Below, piece by piece: positions 26,458-37,508 of a stretch of DNA of 64,000 bases. Within the stretch, counting starts at the first letter, position 1. The number at the start of each line of letters is the position of its first letter. Source of the stretch: Variovorax sp. ZS18.2.2 (lineage in GTDB: Bacteria; Pseudomonadota; Gammaproteobacteria; Burkholderiales; Burkholderiaceae_C); the NCBI RefSeq assembly GCF_024701975.1, contig NZ_JANLNM010000005.1, forward strand, positions 310,001-374,000, written 5' to 3'. Both the position numbers and the translations under genes were made by a program. The notes under the pieces are model-generated. The model did not search any database. It saw only the letters and a program-made list of their open reading frames with translations, and was not told the DNA's origin.

Positions 26458-27362
26458 ATCTACTGAGACGAGGCGCTTCGACGCGCCTGCACAGCGCGAA
26501 AGGCGCGGCTTCGGCGCCGGCGCCGGCGCCGCTCGACGCGCTGCCCGAGCCCCCATCGCCCGGCGACTACGCCGAGTTCCTTCGCATCACGCTCCCGAAG
26601 CAGGAAAAGAACGTGGCCAGCCATCGCTTGGGCAGCGAACGTGTGTGGCTCAAGAAGGCCGGACCGCGCCACGGCAAGTGGGGCTACCGCGTGATGGCGG
26701 CGGTCGCGCGGATGGCGCGGCTGGACATCATCAAGCCGGTGCCCAATCCGGGCGGCGAAGCCGCCATCGCCACCGAGGCGCGGCGCCTGAAGCAACTCGC
26801 GGCCGCGGGCCTGCGCGTGCCCACGGTGCTCGCGCAGCAATCCGATGGCCTGCTGATTTCCGACCTCGGCGAAAGCGGCCGCGCCACCGTCGTGCTGCAG
26901 GAGCGCCTGGACCAGGCCGCAGCCGCCGGCCCCGCCGCGCTGCTCGCCGTGTGGCGCGAAGGCCTTGCCGCCATCGCGGCCGTGCATGTGCGCGGCCAGC
27001 ACCTGAGCCAGGCCTTCGACCGCAACCTCGTACAGTGCCCCGACGGCGTGATCGGCTACATCGATTTCGAGGACGACCCCGCCGAGGTCATGACGCTGAC
27101 CGAGTGCCAGGCGCGCGACTGGCTCAGCTACCTGCATTCGACGGCCATGATGCTCGAGGCCGCCGCGCCGCAGGCGGCCGGCCAGCACTGGCATGCGGCG
27201 CTCGCCACGGTGAACGAAGAGGTGCGCGAGCGCATCGCGAATGCGGCGCGGCGCATGAGGTGGGCGCGCAAGCTGCCCGCCAGCCGCCGCTGGGGGCGCG
27301 ACACGCAGCGCGTGCGTGCGGTGGCGCGGCTGCTCGGGCGCTGGCACGACGCGGGCGTCTGA
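26454..27362 (+). CDS. Protein-kinase-fold protein (BUD32/lipopolysaccharide-kinase-like)
   Basis: The 302-residue product looks like a small kinase: an ATP-lobe region, then a catalytic-loop-like AFDRNLVQCPDGVIGYIDFEDDP, where the final DFEDDP matches the Mg-binding DFG/DFD position. The catalytic loop lacks the usual HxD, so activity is uncertain. It resembles the BUD32/InaA/WaaP group. It is translationally coupled to the GltB-like protein, so a joint task is likely, but none is known to me. It ends 15 bp from the convergent fusion gene. Confidence 0.65.
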   Translation: MNLLRRGASTRLHSAKGAASAPAPAPLDALPEPPSPGDYAEFLRITLPKQEKNVASHRLGSERVWLKKAGPRHGKWGYRVMAAVARMARLDIIKPVPNPGGEAAIATEARRLKQLAAAGLRVPTVLAQQSDGLLISDLGESGRATVVLQERLDQAAAAGPAALLAVWREGLAAIAAVHVRGQHLSQAFDRNLVQCPDGVIGYIDFEDDPAEVMTLTECQARDWLSYLHSTAMMLEAAAPQAAGQHWHAALATVNEEVRERIANAARRMRWARKLPASRRWGRDTQRVRAVARLLGRWHDAGV

Positions 27363-27377
27363 CCCCTTTTCCTCAGC

Positions 27378-29675
27378 TCAGGGCTTGACCGTCCACCGCA
27401 GCGCGGCCAGCAGGTTGCTGTGGTCATCGGTCCACGTCGTCACGCCCGCGGCATCGATGGCCTCGCCACGCTCGCGGATCACCGGGTCCTGCAGGAAGCG
27501 CGGGTCGCGCGTGAGCAGCACGTATTCCGACGAATGTTCGAGCGTGAGGTTGTTGGGCACGGGCTCGAAATGCACACGCAGCGCCTGCATGCCCGCATCC
27601 TCGGCCAGGCGCTTGACCACCGGCGCGAGCAGCAGGTGCCGGTTGCTGATGTGGAAGGCGATCACGCCTGTGGGCAGCAGGTGCTTGTCGTAGAGCGCCA
27701 GCGCCTCGCGCGTCATCAGGTGCATCGGAATGGCATCACCCGAGAAGGCGTCGACCACGATCACGTCGAAGCGCTGCGAACCCTGTGCATCAAGCTCCTG
27801 CTGCATCAGGAGGCGCGCATCGCCTTGCGCGACTTCGACCGTCGCGGGCGAATCGGCAAGGTAGGTGAAATGCGAGCGCGCCGCCGCCGTCACGCGCGGG
27901 TTGATCTCGTAGAAGCGCACCGTGTCGCCCGCGCGTCCGTAGGCCGCCAGCGTGCCCACGCCCAGGCCGATCACGCCCACGCGCTGCGTCTCGCCGCGGT
28001 TCGTGAGCAGCGCCAGGCCGGCGCCCGACTTCGGCCCGTAGTAGGTGCTGGGCAGGCGGCGCTGCACCGCGCCCTGCAGTTGCTCGCCGTGCGAGATCAC
28101 GCCGTGCATCAAGCGGCGCGATGCGGTCAGCGCGCCCGGAATGCCGAACTGCTCCACGCGCAGCGCACCGTAGAAGTTGCGCACGCGCAGCATCGTGCGG
28201 TTGTCGGCTTCGAGCACGCTGTACACCGAGAGCCAGGCCACTGCCACCGAGGCCAGCGCGCCGGCGAGCCCCGCGGCCGCTGCCCATGAGCGCGCCCGCC
28301 ACGCGGTGTAGCCCACCGCGAAGAGCGCCAGCGCGCTCACCGCCGCATACAGCACATTGAGCGACACGGCCACCGCGTCCATCCGCAGAAATGCCGCGAA
28401 TCCCACCACGATGGCGAACGCGAACACCGCCCACACCCATTTCTGCCGTGCACGCGTGAGCCACAGCACGATCAGCCCCGGCACCGCCAGGCTCGCCGGC
28501 AGTTCCCAGTAGCCGTTGAAGAAATGCGGCGCGACCACGCCCGCGAAGATGCCACCCACCGCACCGCCCAATGCCAGCAGCAGGTAGAAGCGCGTGAGGC
28601 GCTCGGGCCCGGGCCGCGCGCGTGCGAGCTCGCCGTTGGCGAACATGCAGATCGCGAAGAGCCCGGCGCAGTAGAGCCCGATGGCCGCGGCGATCGGCAG
28701 CGAACGCTGCGGCGTGTTCAGGTACCAGCCCATCACCGGCGTGAGCACCAGCACCGCGGGCCAGAAGAGCCAGCGCCGGTACCAGAAGTCGCTGTCGAAG
28801 CACAGCACGAAGCTCAGCAGGTACAGCGCGAGCGGCACGATCCACAGCATCGGCACCGAGGCGATGTCCTGCGTGATGAAGGCCGACACCGCCAGCAGCG
28901 CGACCGTGCCGAGCGCGGCCAGCACCAGCCACAGCAGCTGGTCGGACCACGACAGCGGCGTTGCCGGCGCAGTGGTTGCAGCCGTTTCGTCGCCAGTACG
29001 CGCCGGTCGCGCCTTCCCCACGGCCACCACCGACACGATCGCCAGCACCGCGAACAGCCCGAAGCCCACCGACCATGCGACGGCCTGCGCACGCAGCGCG
29101 AACACCGGCTCCAGCACGAAGGGATACACCACGAGGGCCGCCAGCGCCGCGAGGTTCGACAGCGCGAACAGCCGGTAGACCTTCGCCTGCCGCGGCGCAT
29201 CGCCCGCATGCAGCCGCGCGACCCAGCTCTGCACCAGCGGCCCGGTGGTGCACACCGCGAGGTACGGCAGCCCGATGGTGACGGCCAGCACCGCGAGCAC
29301 GCCCGCCGACGGGTCGCCCTGCCCGGTCGGCTTCCACGCCGCATCGGGAATCACCGGCAGCATCGCGCAGGCCGCGAGCAGGAGGAGCGCATGCACGATG
29401 GCCTGCGTACGCAGCGGCCGGCGCGAGAGCCAGTCGGCATAGAAGTAGCCGACGAGCAGCACCACCTGGAAGAACACCAGGCACAGCGTCCACACCGCGG
29501 CCGAGCCGCCGAACCACGGCAGGATCTGCCGCGCGATCAGCGGCTGCACCAGGAACAGCAGGAAGGCCGAGACGAAGATCGTCGATGCAGAGAGCGCCAG
29601 CGCGCCAGCGCCACGCGCAGCGTGCGCGCCCTGTGCGGCGCTCGCGCCATGCCCGGCGTGCACGGCCTCGCGCAT
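27378..29675 (-). CDS. Fused multi-helix membrane protein and spermidine-synthase-like domain
   Basis: The 765-residue protein has about a dozen hydrophobic helices to around residue 480 (including ARQILPWFGGSAAVW and TTGPLVQSWVAR) and a C-terminal SAM-dependent, spermidine-synthase-like domain (about 510-765). The latter shows GVIGLGVGTLAAYGRAGD, EINP and VDAFSGDAIPMHLMTREA. The polyamine-aminopropyl transfer function is not assured in this group. The ATG overlaps the stop of the second TadE-like gene (TGATG at 29673-29677), making it the last gene of the Tad operon. A paralogue is at 61574-63610. Confidence 0.85.
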   Translation of the reverse strand: MREAVHAGHGASAAQGAHAARGAGALALSASTIFVSAFLLFLVQPLIARQILPWFGGSAAVWTLCLVFFQVVLLVGYFYADWLSRRPLRTQAIVHALLLLAACAMLPVIPDAAWKPTGQGDPSAGVLAVLAVTIGLPYLAVCTTGPLVQSWVARLHAGDAPRQAKVYRLFALSNLAALAALVVYPFVLEPVFALRAQAVAWSVGFGLFAVLAIVSVVAVGKARPARTGDETAATTAPATPLSWSDQLLWLVLAALGTVALLAVSAFITQDIASVPMLWIVPLALYLLSFVLCFDSDFWYRRWLFWPAVLVLTPVMGWYLNTPQRSLPIAAAIGLYCAGLFAICMFANGELARARPGPERLTRFYLLLALGGAVGGIFAGVVAPHFFNGYWELPASLAVPGLIVLWLTRARQKWVWAVFAFAIVVGFAAFLRMDAVAVSLNVLYAAVSALALFAVGYTAWRARSWAAAAGLAGALASVAVAWLSVYSVLEADNRTMLRVRNFYGALRVEQFGIPGALTASRRLMHGVISHGEQLQGAVQRRLPSTYYGPKSGAGLALLTNRGETQRVGVIGLGVGTLAAYGRAGDTVRFYEINPRVTAAARSHFTYLADSPATVEVAQGDARLLMQQELDAQGSQRFDVIVVDAFSGDAIPMHLMTREALALYDKHLLPTGVIAFHISNRHLLLAPVVKRLAEDAGMQALRVHFEPVPNNLTLEHSSEYVLLTRDPRFLQDPVIRERGEAIDAAGVTTWTDDHSNLLAALRWTVKP

Positions 29676-30856
29676 CAGGGCGCTTTGCCCGGGTTCGGCA
29701 CCTTGTCGAGCTGGCCCTTGACCGAGGCGTCCCAGATGGCCGGGCAGAAGGAGTTGCCGTCGCCCACCTTGTCGGCCAGCGCGTCGACGCCGCGGGCCAG
29801 GAGTTGCGAAGCCCACTCGGTGCTGTTGTTGCGCACGAAAGCGAAGATGTTGGTCATGGCGTCCTGCGGCTTCTCGAGCACATTGATGCCCGCATTGTTG
29901 CTCCACGCCGGGTCCCACTGCAGGTCGATGCTGCGGTCGCTTTTGGGGCCGAACGAATAGAACGGGTGCCAGAACATCGGCGACTCCATGCCCGCCACGC
30001 CTTCGGCCGACAACGGGATCTTGCCGTTGGCGATGTAGTACGCATCGAGCTGGTTGAGGCGGAAATCGGTGCCCGGCGCGGTGGCGCCGTCGGTGGACAT
30101 GAGCTTGAACCACGCCTCGCCCACGAACTGGTAGCCCTTGAGCGCGGTGAGGATGATCTTGTTGGCCACCGGAATCCCGAGGCGGTAGCCGTAGTGCACG
30201 CGAAGGTGCAGCACGCTGGATTCGCCCAGCGTCTTGTTCGACACGTTGCCGCGCAGCTCGGCGTCGGGCGGCGTCGGGTCGCCGATGCCCGTCGTGGTGC
30301 TCATCGCCTTGGCCTTGAAGTCGTAGGGCAGGGGCTTGCGATAGCGCATGGTGTCGTTGGGGATCTGCATGATCCAGCGGTTCTCGCCGAAGTTCTCGAT
30401 GAAGGCCCAGTCGATGAAGGTGGTCTGCGTCGGGTTCAGGTATTCGATGCACGCCGACTCGATCAGGTCGGTGTTGGTGTCGATCCAGCCCTTGAACATG
30501 CCGCCCACGCTGGCCTCTCGCACATTGAGCGGCATCATCCCTTTCACCAGACCCTGCCACACGCTGCCGCGCGTGAGCACGTTGGTGGTGAGTTCCAGGG
30601 CCGCGCTGTTCAGCGTGCTCAGGCCCGGCACGGTCGAGTTGCCCATGCGAAAGATGAAGGGCAGCGGCATGCCGTTGTTGAGCGAGCCCGCGCGCGCGGC
30701 TTCGTGCGCGGCGTACTCCAGCGTGAGGCGCGCGCGATAGATGAGGCCGAACTGCACCACGCACATCACGAACAGGATCAGCACCGGCAGCGCGATCATG
30801 GTCTCGGTCATGGAGACGCCGCGCTGGCGGCGCTTGCCTTGAAGAGTGGAATGCAT
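29675..30856 (-). CDS. TadE-like minor pseudopilin, long form
   Basis: The 393-residue protein starts with a basic segment and a class-III-type prepilin motif, RG/VSMTETMIAL, with Glu at +5, followed by a hydrophobic helix and the TadE hallmark EYAAHEAARAGSL. A large exported domain of about 340 residues follows, much longer than usual TadE (150-200). TadE-like proteins sit in the Tad pilus assembly and may cap or initiate the pilus. It lies 22 bp after the DUF192 gene and overlaps the start of the fused membrane/synthase gene. Confidence 0.85.
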   Translation of the reverse strand: MHSTLQGKRRQRGVSMTETMIALPVLILFVMCVVQFGLIYRARLTLEYAAHEAARAGSLNNGMPLPFIFRMGNSTVPGLSTLNSAALELTTNVLTRGSVWQGLVKGMMPLNVREASVGGMFKGWIDTNTDLIESACIEYLNPTQTTFIDWAFIENFGENRWIMQIPNDTMRYRKPLPYDFKAKAMSTTTGIGDPTPPDAELRGNVSNKTLGESSVLHLRVHYGYRLGIPVANKIILTALKGYQFVGEAWFKLMSTDGATAPGTDFRLNQLDAYYIANGKIPLSAEGVAGMESPMFWHPFYSFGPKSDRSIDLQWDPAWSNNAGINVLEKPQDAMTNIFAFVRNNSTEWASQLLARGVDALADKVGDGNSFCPAIWDASVKGQLDKVPNPGKAP

Positions 30857-30878
30857 TGCTGTTCTCCTCTGTGTGTGG

Positions 30879-31220
30879 TTACCAGCCCGACAACTTCAAC
30901 CCCGGACGCAGCGCGAGCCGCCGCGCCTGGCCCGCGGCCAGCTCGAGCACGTTGGCCGCGCGCAGGCACATGGCCATGCGCATCGGGCGCAGGCTCTCGA
31001 CCACGCGCGCGATGCCGCCGTGCCGGTCGAGAAAGACGACGTCGATCGGATAGCGCATGCCCACCGTGTGCACCGAGCTGCAGCGCATGATCAGAAGGCC
31101 CTCGCTCGCGGCCAGCCGCGGTCGGCCGAGCAGCCCGCGCGTACGGTCCCAGCCGCGCTCGGCCACGCGCACGGGGCCGAAGGGCTGGGCCTGGGGGGAG
31201 CGGAGGGAGACGATGCGCAT
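30879..31220 (-). CDS. DUF192 domain protein
   Basis: The 113-residue product is a lone DUF192 domain: WDRTRGLLGRP, the SSVHTVGMRYPIDVVFLD segment and the RVVESLRPMRM region are typical. DUF192 proteins are often secreted or lie near the envelope; this one shows no signal peptide, so it is predicted to be cytosolic unless the start is further upstream. It is inserted between tadC and the long TadE-like gene in one operon. Its function in pilus assembly, if any, is unknown. Confidence 0.85.
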   Translation of the reverse strand: MRIVSLRSPQAQPFGPVRVAERGWDRTRGLLGRPRLAASEGLLIMRCSSVHTVGMRYPIDVVFLDRHGGIARVVESLRPMRMAMCLRAANVLELAAGQARRLALRPGLKLSGW

Positions 31221-31246
31221 CGGTGGTGTCGGCGATTTCAGTGGTG

Positions 31247-32137
31247 TCAGTGGTTCTGGGTTTCGAGGAACTGCATCACCAGCGGGAAAAAAATGATGAT
31301 GAAGGTCACGGGGAAGATGAAGATCACCAGCGGCCCGATCATCTTCACGGGCGCCTCCATCGCGAGCTTCTCGGCCATCTGAAAGCGCTCGGTGCGGCGC
31401 TGGTCCGAAATGGCCGAGAGCGTGTCGGCCAGGCTCGCGCCCAGCGACTCGGCCTGCGTGAGGTTCGACACCAGGCTCTTGATGTGCTTGTTGTCGAGGC
31501 GATCGGCCAGCGCGTTGAGCGCGTCCATGCGGCTCGCGCCGGTGCGCATCTCGCGCATCATCCGGTCGAACTCCTGGCCGAGCGCGCCGCCCGGGCCCTT
31601 CTGCACCGCCTGCGCGATCGCGCCGGTGAGGCTCAGGCCCGCCTGGCAGCACAGCGTGATCATGTCCAGGTAGCCGGGCAGCGTGCGCAAGATATCTTTC
31701 TCGCGGCGCTTGCGGCGGTCGCGCATCCACATCACCGGGTAGAGCCACCCCGTCACGCAGGACGCCAGCGTCACCCACACCTTGGTGCCCGCCATCGCAT
31801 CGAGCAGGCCGGCCGTCCAGAGGCCGAGCGCGGCCACGATGAGCATCGACACGCACTGCACCGCGATGAACTCCTCGGCCTTGAGCACGAACTCCAGGCC
31901 CGCCAGTTGCAGCTGGCGCTTGCGCTTGACCAGCATCGAGGTGGGCGCGATCTCCGACACATGGAACTGCAGGATGTTCACCACCGGCCACACCAGCCGC
32001 AACATGCGCGGCAGCGGATCCATGTGCGTGCGCTCCGAAGGCCTCGCCTTCCGGATCAGCGAGATCATGTAGAGCAGCAGGATCACGCCCGTGGTCGCGC
32101 ACAGGAAGATGATGGCCAGGAGGATCAGCGAGCGCAT
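31247..32137 (-). CDS. tadC: Tad pilus inner-membrane platform protein TadC
   Basis: A 296-residue T2SSF-domain protein with an N-terminal helix (about 1-28), a central pair of helices (about 90-130) and a C-terminal helix (about 265-290). The GspF-like cytosolic part reads LPGYLDMITLCCQAGLSL, then LGQEFDRMMREMRTG and ESLGASLADTL. TadB and TadC together form the platform on which the ATPase acts. It lies 15 bp downstream of tadB. Confidence 0.92.
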   Translation of the reverse strand: MRSLILLAIIFLCATTGVILLLYMISLIRKARPSERTHMDPLPRMLRLVWPVVNILQFHVSEIAPTSMLVKRKRQLQLAGLEFVLKAEEFIAVQCVSMLIVAALGLWTAGLLDAMAGTKVWVTLASCVTGWLYPVMWMRDRRKRREKDILRTLPGYLDMITLCCQAGLSLTGAIAQAVQKGPGGALGQEFDRMMREMRTGASRMDALNALADRLDNKHIKSLVSNLTQAESLGASLADTLSAISDQRRTERFQMAEKLAMEAPVKMIGPLVIFIFPVTFIIIFFPLVMQFLETQNH

Positions 32138-32152
32138 GGCAATCTCGGATCT

Positions 32153-33006
32153 TTAAATGTCGATCGCCACGATCTTGCGGATCATGGCGTAGCCCAGCAT
32201 CAGCATGATGGCGATCACGGTCAGCACGACCCAGCCGATCGTCGTGGAGAACAGCAAACCCATGGTCGGCTGCATCAGGTACAGCACGCCCATCAGCAAC
32301 AGCGGAAAGAGCGTCATCACCAGGCCCTGGATACGCCCCTGCGCCGTCAGCGCCTTGATGCGGCCTTCGAGAATGGCCTTGCGCCGCAGCGTCTCGGCCA
32401 GCACCTGCAGCGGCTCCGAGAGATTGCCGCCCACTTCCTTCGATACGCGCAGCGCCACCACCACCAGCACGAAGTCGGGAATGCCCAGGCGCTGCGACAT
32501 CTTCTGGATCGCATCGTCGAAGCTCACGCCCAGGCGCTGCTCCTTGAGCACCAGGCCGAACTCCTGGCCGAGCGGGCCCACCTGGTCGCGCACCAGCACC
32601 TGGATGGCGACCGAGAGCGCGCTGCCGGCGCGCAGCGCGCTGGCAATGAAGAGCAGCGCATCGGGCAGCTCCGATTCGATCTGCTGGCGGCGCTTCTTGC
32701 GCTGCCACGCGAACCAGCGCGCGGGCAGCAGATACAGCACCACCGCCGCCACCACGCCGCCGATCAGGTTGCCCGAGATGAGCCAGCCGATCGCGCCGCA
32801 CAGCGCCACCAGGAAGGCGTGCCCCGAGGCGAACGCCACCGCGTGCTGCGCCTGGAACTCCGACAGGTTCAGCGAGCGCCGGCCGCTCGCCTGCAGCTTG
32901 GACATCATCTTGCCGACCAGCTCCGGCGAGCGCTGCAGCAGCAGGTAGCCGCACAGCGTGATGAAGCCCATGCCGCAGAGCACGGAGGCCAGGAGGATCA
33001 TTCCCT

Positions 33007-33010
<4 letters not shown>
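32153..33010 (-). CDS. tadB: Tad pilus inner-membrane platform protein TadB
   Basis: A 285-residue T2SSF protein with N-terminal helices (about 1-25 and 68-105), the cytosolic module ELPDALLFIASALRAGSAL, LGQEFGLVLKEQRLG and SKEVGGNLSEPL, and two C-terminal helices (about 223-283). It is the partner of TadC. The ATG at 33010 overlaps the end of tadA (stop at 33007), which points to translational coupling. Confidence 0.93.
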
Positions 33011-34650
<1,640 letters not shown>

Positions 34651-34667
34651 GGTGGTGGCGAGGGTTC

Positions 34668-36272
34668 TTAAGGAGCGACGGGCTGGCCGGGCGTGCCCGC
34701 CGGGATGCCGCCGATGTCTGCGGCAGCGGGCGGCGGGCGCGTGCCGTCGGGGTCCGACTTGTCTTCGGTCAGCCGGCCGAAGTTGCTCCCCACGTCCTGC
34801 TCGAGCTGGCGCGAGCGCTCGATGCGCTGTCGGCTGTCCGCCGGAACGACCACGCGCGGCGTGATGAACACCACCACCTCCTGCTCCTTGTCGGTGTCGT
34901 TGTCGGCACGGAAGGCGCGGCCGATGATCGGCGCCTTGCGCAGGCCCGGTACGCCGTCGCTGGAACGCGTCGATTCGCGGCTCAAGAGCCCCGACAGCAC
35001 GATGGTCTCGCCGGCCTTCACGTTGAACTCGGTGTCGGTGCGCCGGATCAGGAGGCCCGGAATGCCCTGCACCGCCACGCTGCGGTCGATGCTGCTCACC
35101 TCGGTCAGGATGCTGCCCGACACGTTGCCCTCGCCGTCGGCGATGGGCTTGATGTTCAACCGCACGCCGTAGGGCTTGAACTCGACCGAGCCCGCACCCT
35201 GCGTGCTGAGCGCGGGCAGCGGAATTTCGCCTCCGGCCAGGAACTTGGCCTCGCCGCCGCTGCGCGTGGAGAGGTTCGGCGAAGCGAGCAAAAAGGCGTT
35301 GCCGCGCTGCACCAGTAGGTTGATGCGCGAGGTGAGGCTCAGGCCAATGCCGAAGTAGGCCTCGGGCATGCGCCGGTTCTGGCCCAGCAGCGCCGTGCCC
35401 TGGGCCGTGGAGGTGTTGAAGGCCGAGCCCTCGGGCAGGATGCGGTAGCTGCCGCTGGAGGCGATGTCCGAGAACAGGCCGAAGTTGAAGCCGTCGCCCG
35501 AACTCTGCCAGCGCACGCCCAGGTCATCGAGCGCGGTCTTGCTGAACTCGACGATGCGTACCTGGATATCGACCATGCGGTCCACGCGGATGCGGTCGGC
35601 CGTGGCCAGCGACACCACGGCCGGCGCATAGAGGTTGGCCACCGTGTTCAGGCGTTCGACGGCGGCCGGGTCCAGGCTGTTGCCGTCCATGATGATGCGT
35701 TCGCCGATGCGGCGGATGTTCACGCCCGAGATGCCGCGCGTGATCTCGCGCAGCTCATCGGCAACGCGCTCCAGGTCCACCACGTTCACCCGCACCTTGA
35801 GCTTGCGCACGGTGCCGTTCTTGTCCCAGACATGCAGCGTGCTGTCGCCCGCGTCCTGCGCGGTGATGAGCATGTTCGCGCCGTCGAGCACGCGCGCCTC
35901 CAGCACCTTGCCGTTGCCGATGGCCACGCGCGAGACGCCCGGCATCTTGACCAGCGCCATCTGGCCGACGTACAGCGTGAGCAGGTCGGGCAGCCGCTGC
36001 AGCACGGTGGCGCGCGCGGCGATGCGCTGCAGCTCGGCCTCGGTGATGGAGGCCTGCGAGGGCGGCGGCGGCGCGGGCGGTCGGATGCCCGGCGAACTTT
36101 CAGCGGCGCGTGAGGCGGCCGGCCCGCCAGGCGTCGCAAACGCCGGCGCGGGCGCCACGGTACCCAGGGGCACGGGCGATGTCGCCGGCGCGCCAGGGTA
36201 CGGACCCTGCGCCTCGGCCTGGAAAACAAGACACAGCGCCGTCGCTGCCAGGGTGCATCGCTTGAGGTTCAT
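34668..36272 (-). CDS. cpaC: Tad outer-membrane secretin (CpaC/RcpA)
   Basis: A 534-residue secretin with a signal peptide (LKRCTLAATALCLVF, cleavage near residue 21), a Pro/Ala-rich linker, the T2SS-T3SS pilus N domain (about 95-165) and the secretin domain (about 270-490; VSSIDRSV, GIPGLLIRRTDTEFNV, ETIVLSGLLSRE, VVVFITPRVV). It forms the outer-membrane pore for the pilus. The start at 36272 is chosen because it begins the signal peptide; an in-frame codon at 36305 lies in the spacer behind cpaB. Confidence 0.93.
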   Translation of the reverse strand: MNLKRCTLAATALCLVFQAEAQGPYPGAPATSPVPLGTVAPAPAFATPGGPAASRAAESSPGIRPPAPPPPSQASITEAELQRIAARATVLQRLPDLLTLYVGQMALVKMPGVSRVAIGNGKVLEARVLDGANMLITAQDAGDSTLHVWDKNGTVRKLKVRVNVVDLERVADELREITRGISGVNIRRIGERIIMDGNSLDPAAVERLNTVANLYAPAVVSLATADRIRVDRMVDIQVRIVEFSKTALDDLGVRWQSSGDGFNFGLFSDIASSGSYRILPEGSAFNTSTAQGTALLGQNRRMPEAYFGIGLSLTSRINLLVQRGNAFLLASPNLSTRSGGEAKFLAGGEIPLPALSTQGAGSVEFKPYGVRLNIKPIADGEGNVSGSILTEVSSIDRSVAVQGIPGLLIRRTDTEFNVKAGETIVLSGLLSRESTRSSDGVPGLRKAPIIGRAFRADNDTDKEQEVVVFITPRVVVPADSRQRIERSRQLEQDVGSNFGRLTEDKSDPDGTRPPPAAADIGGIPAGTPGQPVAP

Positions 36273-36338
36273 CGAACTTTTCTGGAGATCAGTAAATCGG
36301 GCCACGCCCCGCAGGGCGACATTCAGGGCGATGGGACT

Positions 36339-37280
36339 TCAGCGCGGCAACGCGGCGCCCAGGCCGGGCGCAGGGGGAGCGCCGCGGTTGCCGCTGCCGC
36401 CGACGATGTATTCGACGCTCGGGCCCGAAGGTCCGCTGGCCACGGCCATCGCATGCGAGCGCTGCGGCCTGAAGCCGGCCACGATGGCATCGAGGTCGAG
36501 CGCGTCGACGCCGCTGGTCATGGTGGCCCGGTCTTCGGGGTTGCGCAGCGTGGCGATGATCTTTCCGAGGCGCTGGGCCAGGATGAGCTTCTGCGCATCC
36601 TGCGGCTGGATCGCCACGGTGACGGTGGAGTAGCGCTGCTGCGCGTAGGCGTCGGTGTCGGCCGACACGTCGGAGCGCTTGCGCATCGCGGCGAACTGCT
36701 CCGAGGTGATCTGGCCGGTGGCGCGCACCTCCACGTCCTGCAGCAGCGGGATCACCACCGAGGGATCGTTGGCCGCGGACTTCTCCACCACGTACATGAA
36801 GTCGATGCGGTCGCCGGCGCGCAGCATGCCCGAGATGGAGCTGATCTCGTCCACCGGGATGGTGATGGCGCGCACGCCCTGCTCGATCTCCTGCGCGAAC
36901 ACCTTGCGCGGCGCCGAGAAGAACGATGCCAGCAGCGGCTTGCCGGCGGCCACCGGCACCGAGAGCTGGCGACCCGCGAACTGCGCGAAGGTCTCGGGCG
37001 TGAGCGCGTCGTTGTGCACGTACTCGTTGGGCACCGAGCGCTTGGCCACCATGTTGGGCAGCACGGTGGTGCCGTCGCCGAGCGCCCGGTTCGCCACGAC
37101 CACGTCGCGGCGCTGGCTGTCGGCGTCCTTCTCGAGGCTGGCGGCGATTTCGCGCTCGCTGGCCCGGAGGTAATACCAGCCCAGGCCCGCGGCCAGCAGA
37201 CCCAGCATCAGGGCACCGATCAGGGGGGACAGCCGTTTGACGCTTTGCTTGAACTTGAGGAGTCCCGGAGATGATTTCAT
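36339..37280 (-). CDS. cpaB: Tad pilus assembly protein CpaB/RcpC (SAF domain)
   Basis: The 313-residue protein has an N-terminal membrane helix (about 19-38), a SAF domain at about 58-120 (DVVVANRALGDGTTV, SVPNEYVH) and the RcpC beta region (GVRAITIPVDEISSISGML, DRIDFMYVVE). CpaB connects the inner-membrane complex with the secretin. It is 6 bp after the 73-residue pilin-like gene and 66 bp before the cpaC start. Confidence 0.92.
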   Translation of the reverse strand: MKSSPGLLKFKQSVKRLSPLIGALMLGLLAAGLGWYYLRASEREIAASLEKDADSQRRDVVVANRALGDGTTVLPNMVAKRSVPNEYVHNDALTPETFAQFAGRQLSVPVAAGKPLLASFFSAPRKVFAQEIEQGVRAITIPVDEISSISGMLRAGDRIDFMYVVEKSAANDPSVVIPLLQDVEVRATGQITSEQFAAMRKRSDVSADTDAYAQQRYSTVTVAIQPQDAQKLILAQRLGKIIATLRNPEDRATMTSGVDALDLDAIVAGFRPQRSHAMAVASGPSGPSVEYIVGGSGNRGAPPAPGLGAALPR

Positions 37281-37286
37281 GCCTGG

Positions 37287-37508
37287 CTACAAAGGATAGG
37301 AAAGGGTGTACGAGTAGGTCGACCAGGCATCGCGGAAGGCCTTGATGAGCAGCGCAACCACCGAGCGGTCGGCGCCCGGGAAGGTGGCGAACAGCATCAC
37401 GGCCAGGATGCCGGCGACGATCACGTATTCGGCGATGACCTGGCCGCGCTGGGCGCGGCGGGAAGAAGAAGGATGGCGGTGGCGTGGGCGCATGGCGGTC
37501 GCTCTCAT
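37287..37508 (-). CDS. Small Flp/TadE-like pilin-type peptide
   Basis: The 73-residue product has a basic leader, a type IVb-like processing site RG/QVIAEYVIV with Glu-Tyr at +5/+6, and a hydrophobic helix (about 28-46), then about 25 polar residues rich in Tyr and Ser. The Gly-x4-Glu-Tyr pattern is that of Flp pilins. An in-frame ATG at 37493 is an alternative start. It overlaps the secreted-unknown gene before it (stop 37505) and is 6 bp from cpaB. It may be a second major or a minor pilin. Confidence 0.75.
   Translation of the reverse strand: MRATAMRPRHRHPSSSRRAQRGQVIAEYVIVAGILAVMLFATFPGADRSVVALLIKAFRDAWSTYSYTLSYPL

Noticed and set aside
27378..30764. A possible 1128-residue fusion of the TadE-like and spermidine-synthase-like proteins
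   Set aside because: The upstream part is the TadE gene in a different frame; a TGATG junction at 29673-29677 separates two genes.
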